DNA of 64,000 nt from Pseudomonas abieticivorans (GTDB lineage Bacteria; Pseudomonadota; Gammaproteobacteria; Pseudomonadales; Pseudomonadaceae), in NCBI RefSeq assembly GCF_023509015.1, contig NZ_CP094975.1, positions 6,131,501-6,195,500 on the forward strand, given 5' to 3'. The position numbers and the translations under genes are program-made. The notes under the pieces were generated by a model. The model saw only the letters and a list, made by a program, of their open reading frames with translations, searched no databases and had not been told where the DNA came from. How positions within the stretch are numbered: the stretch's first letter is position 1; each line of letters opens with the position of its first letter. Below are positions 25,094 through 34,117 of this stretch, in pieces.

Positions 25094-28015
25094 ATGTCCT
25101 TGATAGTTCTACTGCTTCTGCCCTTCGTTGGCAGCTGTTTGGCGGCTGTGTTGCCGCATAACGCCCGTAACAGTGAATCAATTCTGGCAGGCTTGGTGGC
25201 CCTGATCGGCACCGTGCAGATGGCGCTTCTTTACCCGCAGATCGCCGATGGCGGGGTCATTCGTGAAGAAATCGCCTGGCTGCCCAGCCTGGGTTTCAAC
25301 CTGGTGCTGCGCATCGATGGCTTCGCCTGGCTGTTTTCCATGCTGGTGCTGGGCATTGGCACGCTGGTCGCGCTCTACGCCCGTTACTACATGTCGCCAG
25401 AAGACCCGGTGCCACGCTTCTTCGCGTTTTTCCTGGCCTTCATGGGCGCGATGCTGGGCCTGGTGATGTCGGGCAACCTGATCCAGATCGTGTTTTTCTG
25501 GGAACTCACCAGCCTGTTCTCCTTCCTGCTGATCGGTTACTGGCACCACCGCGCCGACGCCCGTCGCGGCGCCTACATGGCGCTGATGGTGACCGGTGCC
25601 GGTGGCCTGTGCCTGCTGGTGGGCGTGCTGCTGCTGGGCCACGTGGTGGGCAGTTACGACCTGGACACGGTGCTGGCTTCAGGCGACCTGATCCGCGCCC
25701 ACGCCCTGTACCCGGTGCTGCTCACGCTGATCCTGATCGGCGCCCTGAGCAAAAGCGCGCAGTTCCCCTTCCATTTCTGGCTGCCCCACGCCATGGCGGC
25801 GCCGACCCCGGTGTCGGCCTACCTGCACTCGGCAACCATGGTCAAGGCCGGGGTGTTTCTGTTGGCACGCCTGTGGCCGGCGCTGTCGGGCAGTGACCAA
25901 TGGTTCTGGATCGTCAGTGGCGCCGGGGCCTGCACCCTGTTGCTGGGCGCATACGCGGCGATGTTCCAGAACGACCTCAAGGGTCTACTGGCCTACTCCA
26001 CCATCAGCCACCTGGGCCTGATCACCTTGCTGCTGGGCCTCAACAGCCCGCTGGCGGCGGTGGCCGCGGTGTTCCATATCCTCAACCATGCCACCTTCAA
26101 GGCTTCGCTGTTTATGGCCGCCGGCATCATCGACCACGAGAGCGGCACCCGCGACATTCGCCGCCTCAGCGGCCTGGTCAAGTTGATCCCCTACACCGCC
26201 ACCCTGGCGATGGTGGCCAGCGCGGCCATGGCCGGCGTGCCCTTGATGAACGGCTTTTTGTCCAAGGAAATGTTCTTCGCCGAGACCGTGTTCATTACCT
26301 CCACCGCCTGGGTCGAGATCGCCCTGCCGGTGGTCGCCACCGTGGCCGGTACGTTCAGCGTGGTCTACGCCCTGCGCTTTACCGTCGACGTGTTCTTCGG
26401 GCCCAAGGCCACCGACCTGCCCCATCAACCCCATGAGCCGCCACGCTGGATGCGCGCACCGGTGGAGCTGCTGGTCATGGCGTGCCTGGTGGTGGGCATA
26501 TTCCCGGCGCAGTCGGTCGGCCCGATCCTGGCCACGGCAGCGCGCCCGGTAGTGGGCGGCACCTTGCCGGAGTACAGCCTGGCGATCTGGCACGGGCTCA
26601 ACGCGCCGATGATCATGAGCCTGATCGCCATGTCGGCGGGCGTGGTGTTGTACCTGCTGCTGCGCAAGCAACTCAAGCGCGGGCGCTTCGTGCTGCCGCC
26701 GCTGGTGGGGCGGTTCAACGGCAAGCGCTTCTTTGAGCGCAGCCTGGTGCTGTGCATGCGCCTGGCCCGACGCCTGGAGCGCAAGCTGACGACCCGGCGC
26801 CTGCAGCCGCAACTGTTTATGCTGGTTTTGATGGCGGTGTTGGCTGGGCTGATCCCCTTCCTGTCCAACGGGCTGAGCTGGGGCGATCGGCCGAAAATCC
26901 CAGGTTCCGGGGTGTTCGTGCTGCTCTGGTTGATCGCCATCGCCTGCGCCCTGGGCGCCGCCTGGCAGGCCAAGTACCACCGGCTGGCGGCGCTGACCAT
27001 GGTCGGCGTTTGCGGGCTGATGACTTGCGTCACCTTCGTCTGGTTCTCGGCACCCGACCTTGCCCTGACGCAACTGGTGGTCGAAGTGGTGACCACGGTG
27101 CTGATCCTGCTGGGCCTGCGCTGGCTGCCTCGGCGGATCGAGGACGCCATGCCGCTGCCCGGCAGCGAAAACCGCGCCCGCGTGCGCCGCCTGCGCGACC
27201 TGGTGCTGGCCACCGTGGTGGGTGGCGGCATGGCGCTGCTCAGCTACGCCATGCTGACCCGACCTACGCCCAATCATATTTCCTCGTTCTACCTGAGCCG
27301 GGCCCTGCCCGAAGGCGGCGGCAGCAACGTGGTGAACGTGATGCTGGTGGACTTCCGCGGCTTCGACACCCTGGGCGAGATCACCGTGCTGGTGGCCGTG
27401 GGCCTGGCGGTGTTTGCCTTGCTGCGACGCTTCCGCCCACCGAAGGAAAGCATCCAGCTACCGGCCCAGCAGCGTCTGCTGGCACCGGACGTGGTCACGG
27501 ACCTGGTCAACCCGCGCAGCGCCAACGACACCGCGCTGGGCTTCATGATGGTGCCTGCGGTGCTGGTGCGCTTGCTGCTGCCGATTGCCGTGGTGGTGTC
27601 GATGTACCTGTTCATGCGTGGCCACAACCAACCAGGTGGCGGCTTTGTCGCAGGCCTGGTGATGTCGGTGGCGTTCATCTTGCAGTACATGGTGGCAGGC
27701 ACCCAATGGGTGGAGGCGCAAATGCGCCTGCGACCGCTGCGCTGGATGGGCACGGGCCTGCTGTGCGCGACGCTCACCGGCGCCGGCTCGCTGCTGTTCG
27801 GCTACCCGTTCCTCACCACCCACACCGCGCACTTGCACCTGCCACTGCTGGGCGACATTCACGTGGCCAGCGCGCTGTTCTTCGATATCGGGGTATTTAC
27901 CGTGGTAGTGGGCGCAACCCTGCTGATCCTGACCGCCCTGGCGCACCAGTCGGTGCGCAGCCACCGGCCATCCAGCCAGCCCAAAGCCGTTGCATCGACA
28001 GGAGGCGTCGCCTGA
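25094..28015 (+). CDS. mrpA: Mrp Na+(K+)/H+ antiporter subunit A (fused A/B)
   Basis: The protein has 973 residues. The first 650 or so match the NuoL-like ion-translocating core: KSAQFPFHFWLPHAMAAPTPVSAYLHSATMVKAG and the TM8-like HILNHATFKASLFMAAG. The last 300 contain the MrpB-type domain (FMRGHNQPGGGFVAGLVMSV), so A and B are fused as in other Gram-negative Mrp/Pha systems. The complex exports Na+ or K+ using the proton gradient and supports pH and salt homeostasis. First gene of a six-gene operon with overlapping starts and stops throughout. Confidence 0.94.
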   Translation: MSLIVLLLLPFVGSCLAAVLPHNARNSESILAGLVALIGTVQMALLYPQIADGGVIREEIAWLPSLGFNLVLRIDGFAWLFSMLVLGIGTLVALYARYYMSPEDPVPRFFAFFLAFMGAMLGLVMSGNLIQIVFFWELTSLFSFLLIGYWHHRADARRGAYMALMVTGAGGLCLLVGVLLLGHVVGSYDLDTVLASGDLIRAHALYPVLLTLILIGALSKSAQFPFHFWLPHAMAAPTPVSAYLHSATMVKAGVFLLARLWPALSGSDQWFWIVSGAGACTLLLGAYAAMFQNDLKGLLAYSTISHLGLITLLLGLNSPLAAVAAVFHILNHATFKASLFMAAGIIDHESGTRDIRRLSGLVKLIPYTATLAMVASAAMAGVPLMNGFLSKEMFFAETVFITSTAWVEIALPVVATVAGTFSVVYALRFTVDVFFGPKATDLPHQPHEPPRWMRAPVELLVMACLVVGIFPAQSVGPILATAARPVVGGTLPEYSLAIWHGLNAPMIMSLIAMSAGVVLYLLLRKQLKRGRFVLPPLVGRFNGKRFFERSLVLCMRLARRLERKLTTRRLQPQLFMLVLMAVLAGLIPFLSNGLSWGDRPKIPGSGVFVLLWLIAIACALGAAWQAKYHRLAALTMVGVCGLMTCVTFVWFSAPDLALTQLVVEVVTTVLILLGLRWLPRRIEDAMPLPGSENRARVRRLRDLVLATVVGGGMALLSYAMLTRPTPNHISSFYLSRALPEGGGSNVVNVMLVDFRGFDTLGEITVLVAVGLAVFALLRRFRPPKESIQLPAQQRLLAPDVVTDLVNPRSANDTALGFMMVPAVLVRLLLPIAVVVSMYLFMRGHNQPGGGFVAGLVMSVAFILQYMVAGTQWVEAQMRLRPLRWMGTGLLCATLTGAGSLLFGYPFLTTHTAHLHLPLLGDIHVASALFFDIGVFTVVVGATLLILTALAHQSVRSHRPSSQPKAVASTGGVA

Positions 28016-28359
28016 TGGAAGAAGTGATTGCAATCGCCATTGGCGTACTCGCCGCCTCCGGCGTCTGGTTGATCCTGCGCCCGCGTACGTTTCAGGTGGT
28101 TATGGGCCTGTGCCTGCTGTCCTATGGGGTGAACCTGTTCATCTTCAGCATGGGCAGCCTGTTCATCGGCAAGGAGCCGATCATCAAGGACGGCGTGCCG
28201 CAGAACCTGCTCAATTACACCGACCCCCTGCCCCAGGCCTTGGTGCTCACGGCCATCGTCATCAGCTTTGCCATGACCGCCTTGTTCCTGGTGGTGTTGC
28301 TGGCCTCGCGCGGCCTGACCGGTACCGACCACGTTGACGGCCGGGAGCCCAGGGAATGA
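28015..28359 (+). CDS. mrpC: Mrp antiporter subunit C
   Basis: The product has 114 residues with three membrane segments, homologous to NuoK. The family pattern VVMGLCLLSYGVNLFIFSMG and DPLPQALVLTAIVISFAMTALFL is clear. ATG 28015 overlaps the mrpA stop by a single base. Confidence 0.92.
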   Translation: MEEVIAIAIGVLAASGVWLILRPRTFQVVMGLCLLSYGVNLFIFSMGSLFIGKEPIIKDGVPQNLLNYTDPLPQALVLTAIVISFAMTALFLVVLLASRGLTGTDHVDGREPRE

Positions 28360-30038
28360 CTTTGCCGAACCACCTGATCGTCGCGCCTATCCTGCTGCCG
28401 TTGTTTACCGCCGCGCTGATGTTACTGCTGGGCGAAAAGCGCCGGCCGCTCAAGGCACGCCTGAACCTTTTGTCCAGCCTCGCAGGGCTTGGCATTGCCA
28501 TGTACCTGTTGTGGTGGGTGCAACAGCAGAGCCAGGCTGAGTCCATTGGCGTATACCTGCCGGGTAACTGGCAAGTGCCCTTTGGCCTGGTGCTGGTTCT
28601 CGATCGCCTGTCGGCGTTGATGCTGGTGTTGACCGGAGTCGTCGGCGTCAGCGCGCTGTTGTTCGCCATGGCCCGCTGGGACCGCGCCGGCACCAGCTTC
28701 CACGCGCTGTTCCAAATCCAGCTGATGGGCCTGTACGGCGCCTTCCTGACGGCCGACCTGTTCAACCTGTTCGTGTTTTTCGAAGTGCTGCTGGCGGCCT
28801 CCTACGGGATGATGCTGCACGGCTCGGGCAAGGCCCGGGTGAAGGCCGGCCTGCATTACATCGCGATCAACCTGCTGGCATCCTCGTTGTTTCTGATCGG
28901 CGCGGCGATGATCTACGGCGTGACCGGCACCCTGAACATGGCCGACCTGGCCCTGAAGATCCCGCTGGTGCCCGAGGCCGACCGCGCCCTGCTGCACGCC
29001 GGCGCGGCAATCCTGGCCACCGCCTTCCTGGCCAAGGCCGGCATGTGGCCGCTGAACTTCTGGCTGGTGCCGGCCTACTCCGCAGCCAGTGCCCCGGTGG
29101 CGGCCCTGTTCGCGATCATGACCAAGGTGGGCGTGTACACCCTGCTGCGCCTGTGGACCCTGCTGTTTTCCAGCCAGGCCGGCGCTTCGGCGCACTTTGG
29201 CGGCGATTGGCTGATCGTTGGCGGGCTCGCCACCATCGCCGTGGCGGCCATTGCGCTGGTGGCCGCCCAACGCCTGGAACGCATGGCCAGCCTGAGCATC
29301 CTGGTGTCGGCCGGCATCCTGCTGGCTGCCATCGGCTTCGCCCAGCCGGCGCTCACGGCGGGGGCGCTGTTTTACCTGGTCAGTTCCACCCTGGCCTTGT
29401 GCGCGCTGTTTTTGCTGGCCGAATTGATCGAACGCTCGCGCTCGGCCAACGACTTGGTGGCCGATGAAATCGACTCGATGCCGCCGCCCCTGGAATCGCT
29501 GCACCCGCCCAAGGGCATCAACCTGGACGATGAACAAAAGGCCGTGGTCGGCCAGGTCATCCCCTGGACCATGGCGTTTTTGGGCTTGAGCTTTATCGCC
29601 TGCGCCCTGCTGATCATCGGCATGCCGCCACTGTCGGGGTTCATCGGCAAGCTGAGCCTGATCAGTGCCTTGTTCAACCCGCAGGGCATGGGGGTTGCGC
29701 CCCAGGCACCGCTGTCCCCGGCCGGCTGGGCCCTGGTGATCCTGTTGGTGCTGTCGGGCGTGGCGTCGCTGATGGGGCTGGCACGCATCGGCATCGCGCG
29801 TTTCTGGACCCCACAAGAGCGCCCGTCGCCGTTGCTGCGCAGCTACGAATGCCTGCCCATCGTGGTGCTGCTCGGCCTGTGCATGGTGCTGACCGTCAAG
29901 GCCGAATCGCTGATGCGCTACACCCAGGACACCGCCGCCATGCTCGATGACCCCAAGCAATACGTGATGGCCGTGATGGCGACGCGCCCGGTACCCAACC
30001 CGCAAACCCAGGCCGATGAATCGCAGGTGCAGCCATGA
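28356..30038 (+). CDS. mrpD: Mrp antiporter subunit D
   Basis: The protein has 560 residues and about 14 membrane segments, homologous to NuoM/NuoN. Conserved pieces include FNLFVFFEVLLAASYGMM with the functional Glu, AKAGMWPLNFWLVPAYSAASAPVAALFAIMTKVG with the transport Lys residues, and GMPPLSGFIGK. A hydrophilic insert at about 355-405 (residues around RSANDLVADEIDSMPPPLE) is longer than in most NuoM-like proteins. It starts 4 bp inside mrpC. Confidence 0.93.
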   Translation: MTLPNHLIVAPILLPLFTAALMLLLGEKRRPLKARLNLLSSLAGLGIAMYLLWWVQQQSQAESIGVYLPGNWQVPFGLVLVLDRLSALMLVLTGVVGVSALLFAMARWDRAGTSFHALFQIQLMGLYGAFLTADLFNLFVFFEVLLAASYGMMLHGSGKARVKAGLHYIAINLLASSLFLIGAAMIYGVTGTLNMADLALKIPLVPEADRALLHAGAAILATAFLAKAGMWPLNFWLVPAYSAASAPVAALFAIMTKVGVYTLLRLWTLLFSSQAGASAHFGGDWLIVGGLATIAVAAIALVAAQRLERMASLSILVSAGILLAAIGFAQPALTAGALFYLVSSTLALCALFLLAELIERSRSANDLVADEIDSMPPPLESLHPPKGINLDDEQKAVVGQVIPWTMAFLGLSFIACALLIIGMPPLSGFIGKLSLISALFNPQGMGVAPQAPLSPAGWALVILLVLSGVASLMGLARIGIARFWTPQERPSPLLRSYECLPIVVLLGLCMVLTVKAESLMRYTQDTAAMLDDPKQYVMAVMATRPVPNPQTQADESQVQP

Positions 30039-30523
30039 AGCGCCTGCTCCCCGCCCCGTGGTTTTCCCTGGCACTGTGGCTGTTGTGGCTGCTGCTGAAC
30101 CTGTCCTTGAGTGCCGGCAACCTGCTGCTGGGGGCGGCCTTGGCGATCCTGGCGCCGCTGTTGATGGCGCCGCTGCGGCCTTTGCCGGTTCGCATCAGCA
30201 AGCCCTGGGTGATCGTGCGCCTGATGACCCGGGTTGGTCTGGACGTGATTGTCTCCAACCTGCAAGTGGCCTGGGGCGTGCTCAACCTGGGCCGCAAGCC
30301 GCCCCGTTCGATGTTCGTCAAGGTGCCGCTGGATTTGCGCAACGCCAACGGCCTGGCCGCGCTGTCGACCATCACCACGGTGATCCCGGGCACGGTCTGG
30401 TCAGAGTTGGCCCTGGACCGCAGCATCCTGCTGTTGCACGTATTCGATCTGGACGACGAGGCGCAGTTCATCAAGCACTTCAAGGCCACCTACGAGCGCC
30501 CGCTGATGGAGATCTTCGAATGA
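30035..30523 (+). CDS. mrpE: Mrp antiporter subunit E
   Basis: The product has 162 residues. Two N-terminal hydrophobic segments are followed by a cytoplasmic domain with the MrpE patterns LDVIVSNLQVAWGVL and ITTVIPGTVWSEL. MrpE has no counterpart in complex I and is needed for assembly or full activity. It has a 4-bp overlap at each end. Confidence 0.92.
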   Translation: MKRLLPAPWFSLALWLLWLLLNLSLSAGNLLLGAALAILAPLLMAPLRPLPVRISKPWVIVRLMTRVGLDVIVSNLQVAWGVLNLGRKPPRSMFVKVPLDLRNANGLAALSTITTVIPGTVWSELALDRSILLLHVFDLDDEAQFIKHFKATYERPLMEIFE

Positions 30524-30798
30524 GTGCCCTGCTTGCCAACAGTATCCTATTGAGCCTGTTTATCTTCAGCGTGGCCATGGTCCTGGCACTGATTCGCCTG
30601 TTCCGCGGCCCTTCGGCCCAGGACCGCGTGTTGGCGCTGGACTACCTGTACATCCTGGGCATGCTGATGATGCTGGTGCTGGGCATCCGCTACGCCAGCG
30701 ACACCTATTTCGAGGCAGCGCTGCTGATCGCCCTGTTCGGCTTCGTCGGCTCGTTCGCCCTGGCCAAATTCCTCTTGCGTGGCGAGGTGATCGAATGA
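30520..30798 (+). CDS. mrpF: Mrp antiporter subunit F
   Basis: The product has 92 residues with three membrane segments. The family signature LIRLFRGPSAQDRVLALDYL and the C-terminal FGFVGSFALAKFLLRG are present. ATG 30520 overlaps the mrpE stop. A longer in-frame extension upstream is only overlap with mrpE. Confidence 0.92.
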   Translation: MSALLANSILLSLFIFSVAMVLALIRLFRGPSAQDRVLALDYLYILGMLMMLVLGIRYASDTYFEAALLIALFGFVGSFALAKFLLRGEVIE

Positions 30799-31157
30799 AT
30801 CAGGTTGAGGCATTGCCCCTGTGGGTCGAGGTCATCACGGCCGCGCTGTTGTTGCTCGGCAGCCTGTTCGCGCTGCTGGGGGCCATTGGCCTGGTGCGCC
30901 TGAAGGATTTTTTCCAGCGCATGCACCCGCCGGCCCTGGCCTCGACGCTGGGCGCCTGGTGCATCGCCCTGGCGTCGATTCTGTATTTTTCCTGGCTCAA
31001 GCACGCACCGCTGCTACACGCCTGGCTGATCCCGATCCTGCTGTCGATCACGGTGCCGGTGACCACCCTGCTGCTGGCCCGCGCCGCGCTGTTTCGCAAG
31101 CGCATGGCTGGCGACGAGGTGCCGGCCGAAGTCAGCAGCCGGCCACCACAGGGCTGA
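30795..31157 (+). CDS. mrpG: Mrp antiporter subunit G
   Basis: The product has 120 residues with three membrane segments. The motif GAIGLVRLKDFFQRMHPPALASTLG is diagnostic of MrpG/PhaG. It is the last gene of the operon. Its stop directly abuts the convergent binding-protein gene, leaving no room for a separate terminator. Confidence 0.92.
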   Translation: MNQVEALPLWVEVITAALLLLGSLFALLGAIGLVRLKDFFQRMHPPALASTLGAWCIALASILYFSWLKHAPLLHAWLIPILLSITVPVTTLLLARAALFRKRMAGDEVPAEVSSRPPQG

Positions 31158-32168
31158 TCACTGCAAACTGCTGCTCAGGTTGCTGGCGATATCGGCAGGC
31201 ACCCAGGCTTTCCACAGGTCTGGGTTGGCCTTGAGAAAGGCCCTGGCCGCCTCACGCGGCGCCTGGTGCTTCTCGCTCATGCTCGCCAGCGCCTGATTCA
31301 GCGGCCCGATTGGCAACTGCACCTTGGCGAAGAACTCGACCAGTTGCGGATACTGCTGCTGGAACGGCGCCGACACGCCGATGGACAACTTGGACGGCAA
31401 CGAGCGCGTCGGCCTGGGGTTGGGGTCATTGGGGTCGGTCAAGGTTTTCCAGGCCTGGGCATCGAAGGCCGGCTCCTCCAACTGCACCAGCTTGTAGCGC
31501 CCCAGCAGCGGCGTGGGCGACCAGTAGTAGAACAACACCGGCTTGCCACGCTTGATCGACGAAGTAATCTCGGCGTCCAGCGCCGCCCCGGAGCCGGAAC
31601 GGAAGTTCACGTAGCTGTCGCTCAAGCCGTACGCCTTGATCTTTTGCGCGTTGACGATTTCCGAGGTCCAGCCAATGGGGCTGTTGAGGAAACGCCCCTT
31701 GCCGGGGGTCTCGGGATCTTTGAACACGTCCTTGTAGCGCGGCAAGTCGCTGATGCTGCGCAAGTCCGGCGCCAGCGGCTTGATGCCACGGGCCGCATCG
31801 CCCTTGATCACGTACTCCGGCACCCACCAGCCTTCGGTGGCACCCTTGACCGTGTCGCCGATGGCGACCACCTGGCCGGCAGCTTCGGCTTTTACCCACA
31901 CGGGGCTGCGGCCTGCCCACTCTTCACCGATCACCTGGATATCGTTTTTCGACAAGGCGGTTTCAAGGGTGATGGTGGTGCCCGGCAGGGTGTCGGTCTG
32001 TTGGCCGTAGCCCTTCTCGACGATCAGGCGCAGCACTTCGGTAATCAGGCTGCCACTTTCCCAGTTAAGGTCGGCAAAGTGAATCGGTGCCGTGGTTTGG
32101 CTCACGGGTGCGGCAGCCAATGCCGAACTCAATACGGCGCTCATGGCCAGCGCCAATAATCCTTTCAT
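31158..32168 (-). CDS. ABC transporter substrate-binding protein, glycine betaine/choline (OpuAC) type
   Basis: The protein has 336 residues. ATG 32168 has GGAGG 8 bases upstream and gives a signal peptide (MKGLLALAMSAVLSSALAAAP). The body fits OpuAC/ProX: IHFADLNWESGSLITEVLRLIVEKGYGQ, GEEWAGRSPVWVKA and GKPVLFYYWSPTPLLGRYKLVQLEEP, which provides aromatic residues for a quaternary-amine cage. No permease or ATPase gene is adjacent, so it must feed an unlinked transporter. It lies back-to-back with the Mrp operon, which also serves osmotic or ion balance. Confidence 0.85.
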   Translation of the reverse strand: MKGLLALAMSAVLSSALAAAPVSQTTAPIHFADLNWESGSLITEVLRLIVEKGYGQQTDTLPGTTITLETALSKNDIQVIGEEWAGRSPVWVKAEAAGQVVAIGDTVKGATEGWWVPEYVIKGDAARGIKPLAPDLRSISDLPRYKDVFKDPETPGKGRFLNSPIGWTSEIVNAQKIKAYGLSDSYVNFRSGSGAALDAEITSSIKRGKPVLFYYWSPTPLLGRYKLVQLEEPAFDAQAWKTLTDPNDPNPRPTRSLPSKLSIGVSAPFQQQYPQLVEFFAKVQLPIGPLNQALASMSEKHQAPREAARAFLKANPDLWKAWVPADIASNLSSSLQ

Positions 32169-32240
32169 TGCCAGGCCCTCCAAGTTGCACAGGTAGTGTG
32201 CAACTGACTGTAGACGAGGCTATTTCGTTCGGCGCGGGAG

Positions 32241-32708
32241 TTACTCGCTTGGCTTGAAGGTCAACTCGCCCTTGCGCCATTTGGCCGCCTTGGCGGTCGC
32301 GGCTTTAAGGATTTTGGCCAGGCCTTCTTGAAGTTGCTCATGCGCCGAGAACACGGTGACCACCGTCTGGCCTTCCTTGAACACGATACCGTTGCCTTCC
32401 GGGGTGCTGACAAAGGCGTATTCACCCAGGCCATAGACCGTCAGCTTGATGTCGCGAAACTTGATTTCAAACTTGCCGCCTTCACGGCTGGGCAATACCG
32501 CGGCGCGAAAATGGTCGCCCACTTTCAGTTCAAGGCGGGGCTTGTCGTCCACCACCAGGGCACTCTCGGTATCGATCTCGGCCATGTAAATGCCTTCGGC
32601 CGACTGTTCCGTTACATACACAAAACGGGACTGAAACTGTTTGACCAACTTGGCGCGCAAGTCGCCCAGCACGAACAAGGCGTGCATCTCCAGATTACTG
32701 ACTGCCAA
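32241..32708 (-). CDS. Conserved hypothetical protein (155 aa)
   Basis: I do not recognise a family. A TTG start at 32708 is proposed because AGAGGA lies 7 bases upstream; the next ATG (32687) has a GGAG with no spacer. The product is soluble, beta-rich in the middle (GDHFRAAVLPSREGGKFEIKFRDIKLTVYGLGEYAF) and lysine-rich at the C-terminus (KILKAATAKAAKWRKGELTF), compatible with nucleic-acid or membrane-surface contact. No signal peptide. Function unknown. Confidence 0.6.
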   Translation of the reverse strand: MAVSNLEMHALFVLGDLRAKLVKQFQSRFVYVTEQSAEGIYMAEIDTESALVVDDKPRLELKVGDHFRAAVLPSREGGKFEIKFRDIKLTVYGLGEYAFVSTPEGNGIVFKEGQTVVTVFSAHEQLQEGLAKILKAATAKAAKWRKGELTFKPSE

Positions 32709-33246
32709 TGAAAAATCCTCTAACTGAAAAACACTGCCCGGCAAAACACAGGCAGCCAACATGATAAATGCCCGGGCTCGACGACACAGGCCCGGTAACG
32801 AAGTCCTTTGATGAGTACCGACTGGCAAGCACACGAAAGCCTAATGCAAAGACGGGCTCGACGCTGCCCCAGACAGGCTTCCTGCCTTGAAGGAAACAAC
32901 CGCGCAAGTTGCCGGAAAAATCCGACCTCTGATTAAATATTCGACGTTCCACTCGCCCTTGTCACCCGGCACGAACGACCAAGGCAAGCAACCGGCAGGG
33001 CATTAAGAAATTACCTAAAGGGGAAACATCGGTGAGGGCTTGGCTTATGACCTGCCCTTCAGTGCTGATAATGGTTCCGGCCGCAGGGTCGTTGCGGCGG
33101 ATCAGCCTGCTCGCATATTACCGAACATTACAGGGTTGGGGTCAAGGGCTTTTGCAGGCGCCCGGCACTCGCGTGCTGCAATGATCGGCTCAAGTGCTTT
33201 GTAAGCGCGCCGATACAGAGTGCACACACTCAACGAGGTCGAAGGA
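32709..33246. other. 538-bp stretch without a credible gene
   Basis: Short frames here have no ribosome sites or protein-like composition. The only structure seen is a small inverted repeat near 32772-32795 (CCGGGC, 12 bases, GCCCGG). The segment lies between genes pointing away from each other, so it should hold two promoters. A small RNA cannot be excluded. Confidence 0.5.
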
Positions 33247-33648
33247 ATGATCAGCATCGACACCTCCTCAAGCAGCCTTGCAGGCCTGCTTTCAGGCACC
33301 GACGAGCCCGACGCGGCCAAACGCGAGCATGACCTGCAGGCGCGCCAGGCCGCCAAGCACAAACAGGAGGAGAAAAACGAAGCGGCGCGGCGCAAGGATC
33401 GCCTGCACAACAAACAGGTGCAGCAGTTACAGAGCACCCTGCGCCACAAGCAATACCACTTCATGGCCGCGCAGGGGGCCGAATACGCCACCGAAGCCGA
33501 ACGCCTTGCGGCCTTGATAAAGGCCCGCGCCGGGGTCCTGGCCGCGCACGTGGCGATCAACCTGGCCGCCTCACCACCGCCATTGGCCGCAAGCTCGCAC
33601 GCCTTGGACAACGCCCAGGCGGCGGCCGGCATCCAGGCTGACGCCTGA
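33247..33648 (+). CDS. Small hypothetical protein, charged coiled-coil
   Basis: The product has 133 residues from ATG 33247, with GAGG 8 bases upstream. The middle is strongly charged and predicted helical (KREHDLQARQAAKHKQEEKN, then ARRKDRLHNKQVQQLQSTLR), and the C-terminus is alanine-rich. No cysteine, signal peptide or catalytic motif is seen. The translation is consistent with a real gene but the function is unknown. Confidence 0.55.
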   Translation: MISIDTSSSSLAGLLSGTDEPDAAKREHDLQARQAAKHKQEEKNEAARRKDRLHNKQVQQLQSTLRHKQYHFMAAQGAEYATEAERLAALIKARAGVLAAHVAINLAASPPPLAASSHALDNAQAAAGIQADA

Positions 33649-33651
33649 CGC

Positions 33652-33867
33652 TCAGCAGGCGTGCCGGGCGGGTACGGCCAGGTTCGCGCTGGCCAGTTCG
33701 GCCAGCCACGCGGCCCTGCACTCATCCGCGTCGGCGCGGTCGGCGAATGCCGTGCCGCGCTGCTCACCATTGACCAACACTACCCAGCAAATACGCTTGC
33801 CCAGGGTTCGAAGCGACGGCGGCACGCCACTGCCAATCATTACGGCCACATCCACTTTGCTTTGCAT
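33652..33867 (-). CDS. Small conserved hypothetical protein (71 aa)
   Basis: A strong ribosome site (GGGAGGG) lies 5 bases upstream of ATG 33867. The sequence has a compact mixed fold (GKRICWVVLVNGEQRGTAFADRADADECRAAWLAEL) resembling small DUF proteins of pseudomonads. It converges on the coiled-coil gene with only 3 bases between them. Function unknown. Confidence 0.6.
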   Translation of the reverse strand: MQSKVDVAVMIGSGVPPSLRTLGKRICWVVLVNGEQRGTAFADRADADECRAAWLAELASANLAVPARHAC

Positions 33868-34089
33868 GATTTCCCTCCCGAGATTTCATTAGCAACCTAA
33901 CTATAAGCACAGTGTAGTGATTTGCCGCGATTTGAAAAAGCGTCACCCGGTACAGCTATGTTGCACGATCGGTAATAAACACAGGGAGGCACGCAAGCCG
34001 GTATCGGCGCGCAGGGGCGGTGTCAGGCACTGGTCAGCCGGGCAGACAGCCAGGCGGCACCCCGGCCTTCAGGGAGAGGGCCAGGGCAA

Positions 34090-34110
34090 GGGGTGGCGTG
34101 GCGCCACCCC
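34090..34110. terminator. Strong hairpin downstream of the DksA-like gene
   Basis: GGGGTGGCG and CGCCACCCC pair perfectly across a three-base loop, 8 bases past the stop of the minus-strand gene. No run of T follows on the minus strand, so it may be a processing or stabilising hairpin rather than a classical intrinsic terminator. Confidence 0.5.
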
Positions 34111-34117
34111 CGTTCGA

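Noticed and set aside
25985..27277. 430-codon open frame antisense to mrpA
   Set aside because: Composition is Gln/His/Arg-rich typical of antisense to GC-rich genes, with no ribosome site; mrpA on the plus strand has unmistakable family motifs.
28422..30074. 550-codon frame antisense to mrpD
   Set aside because: Same Gln/His-rich shadow composition; mrpD is certain.
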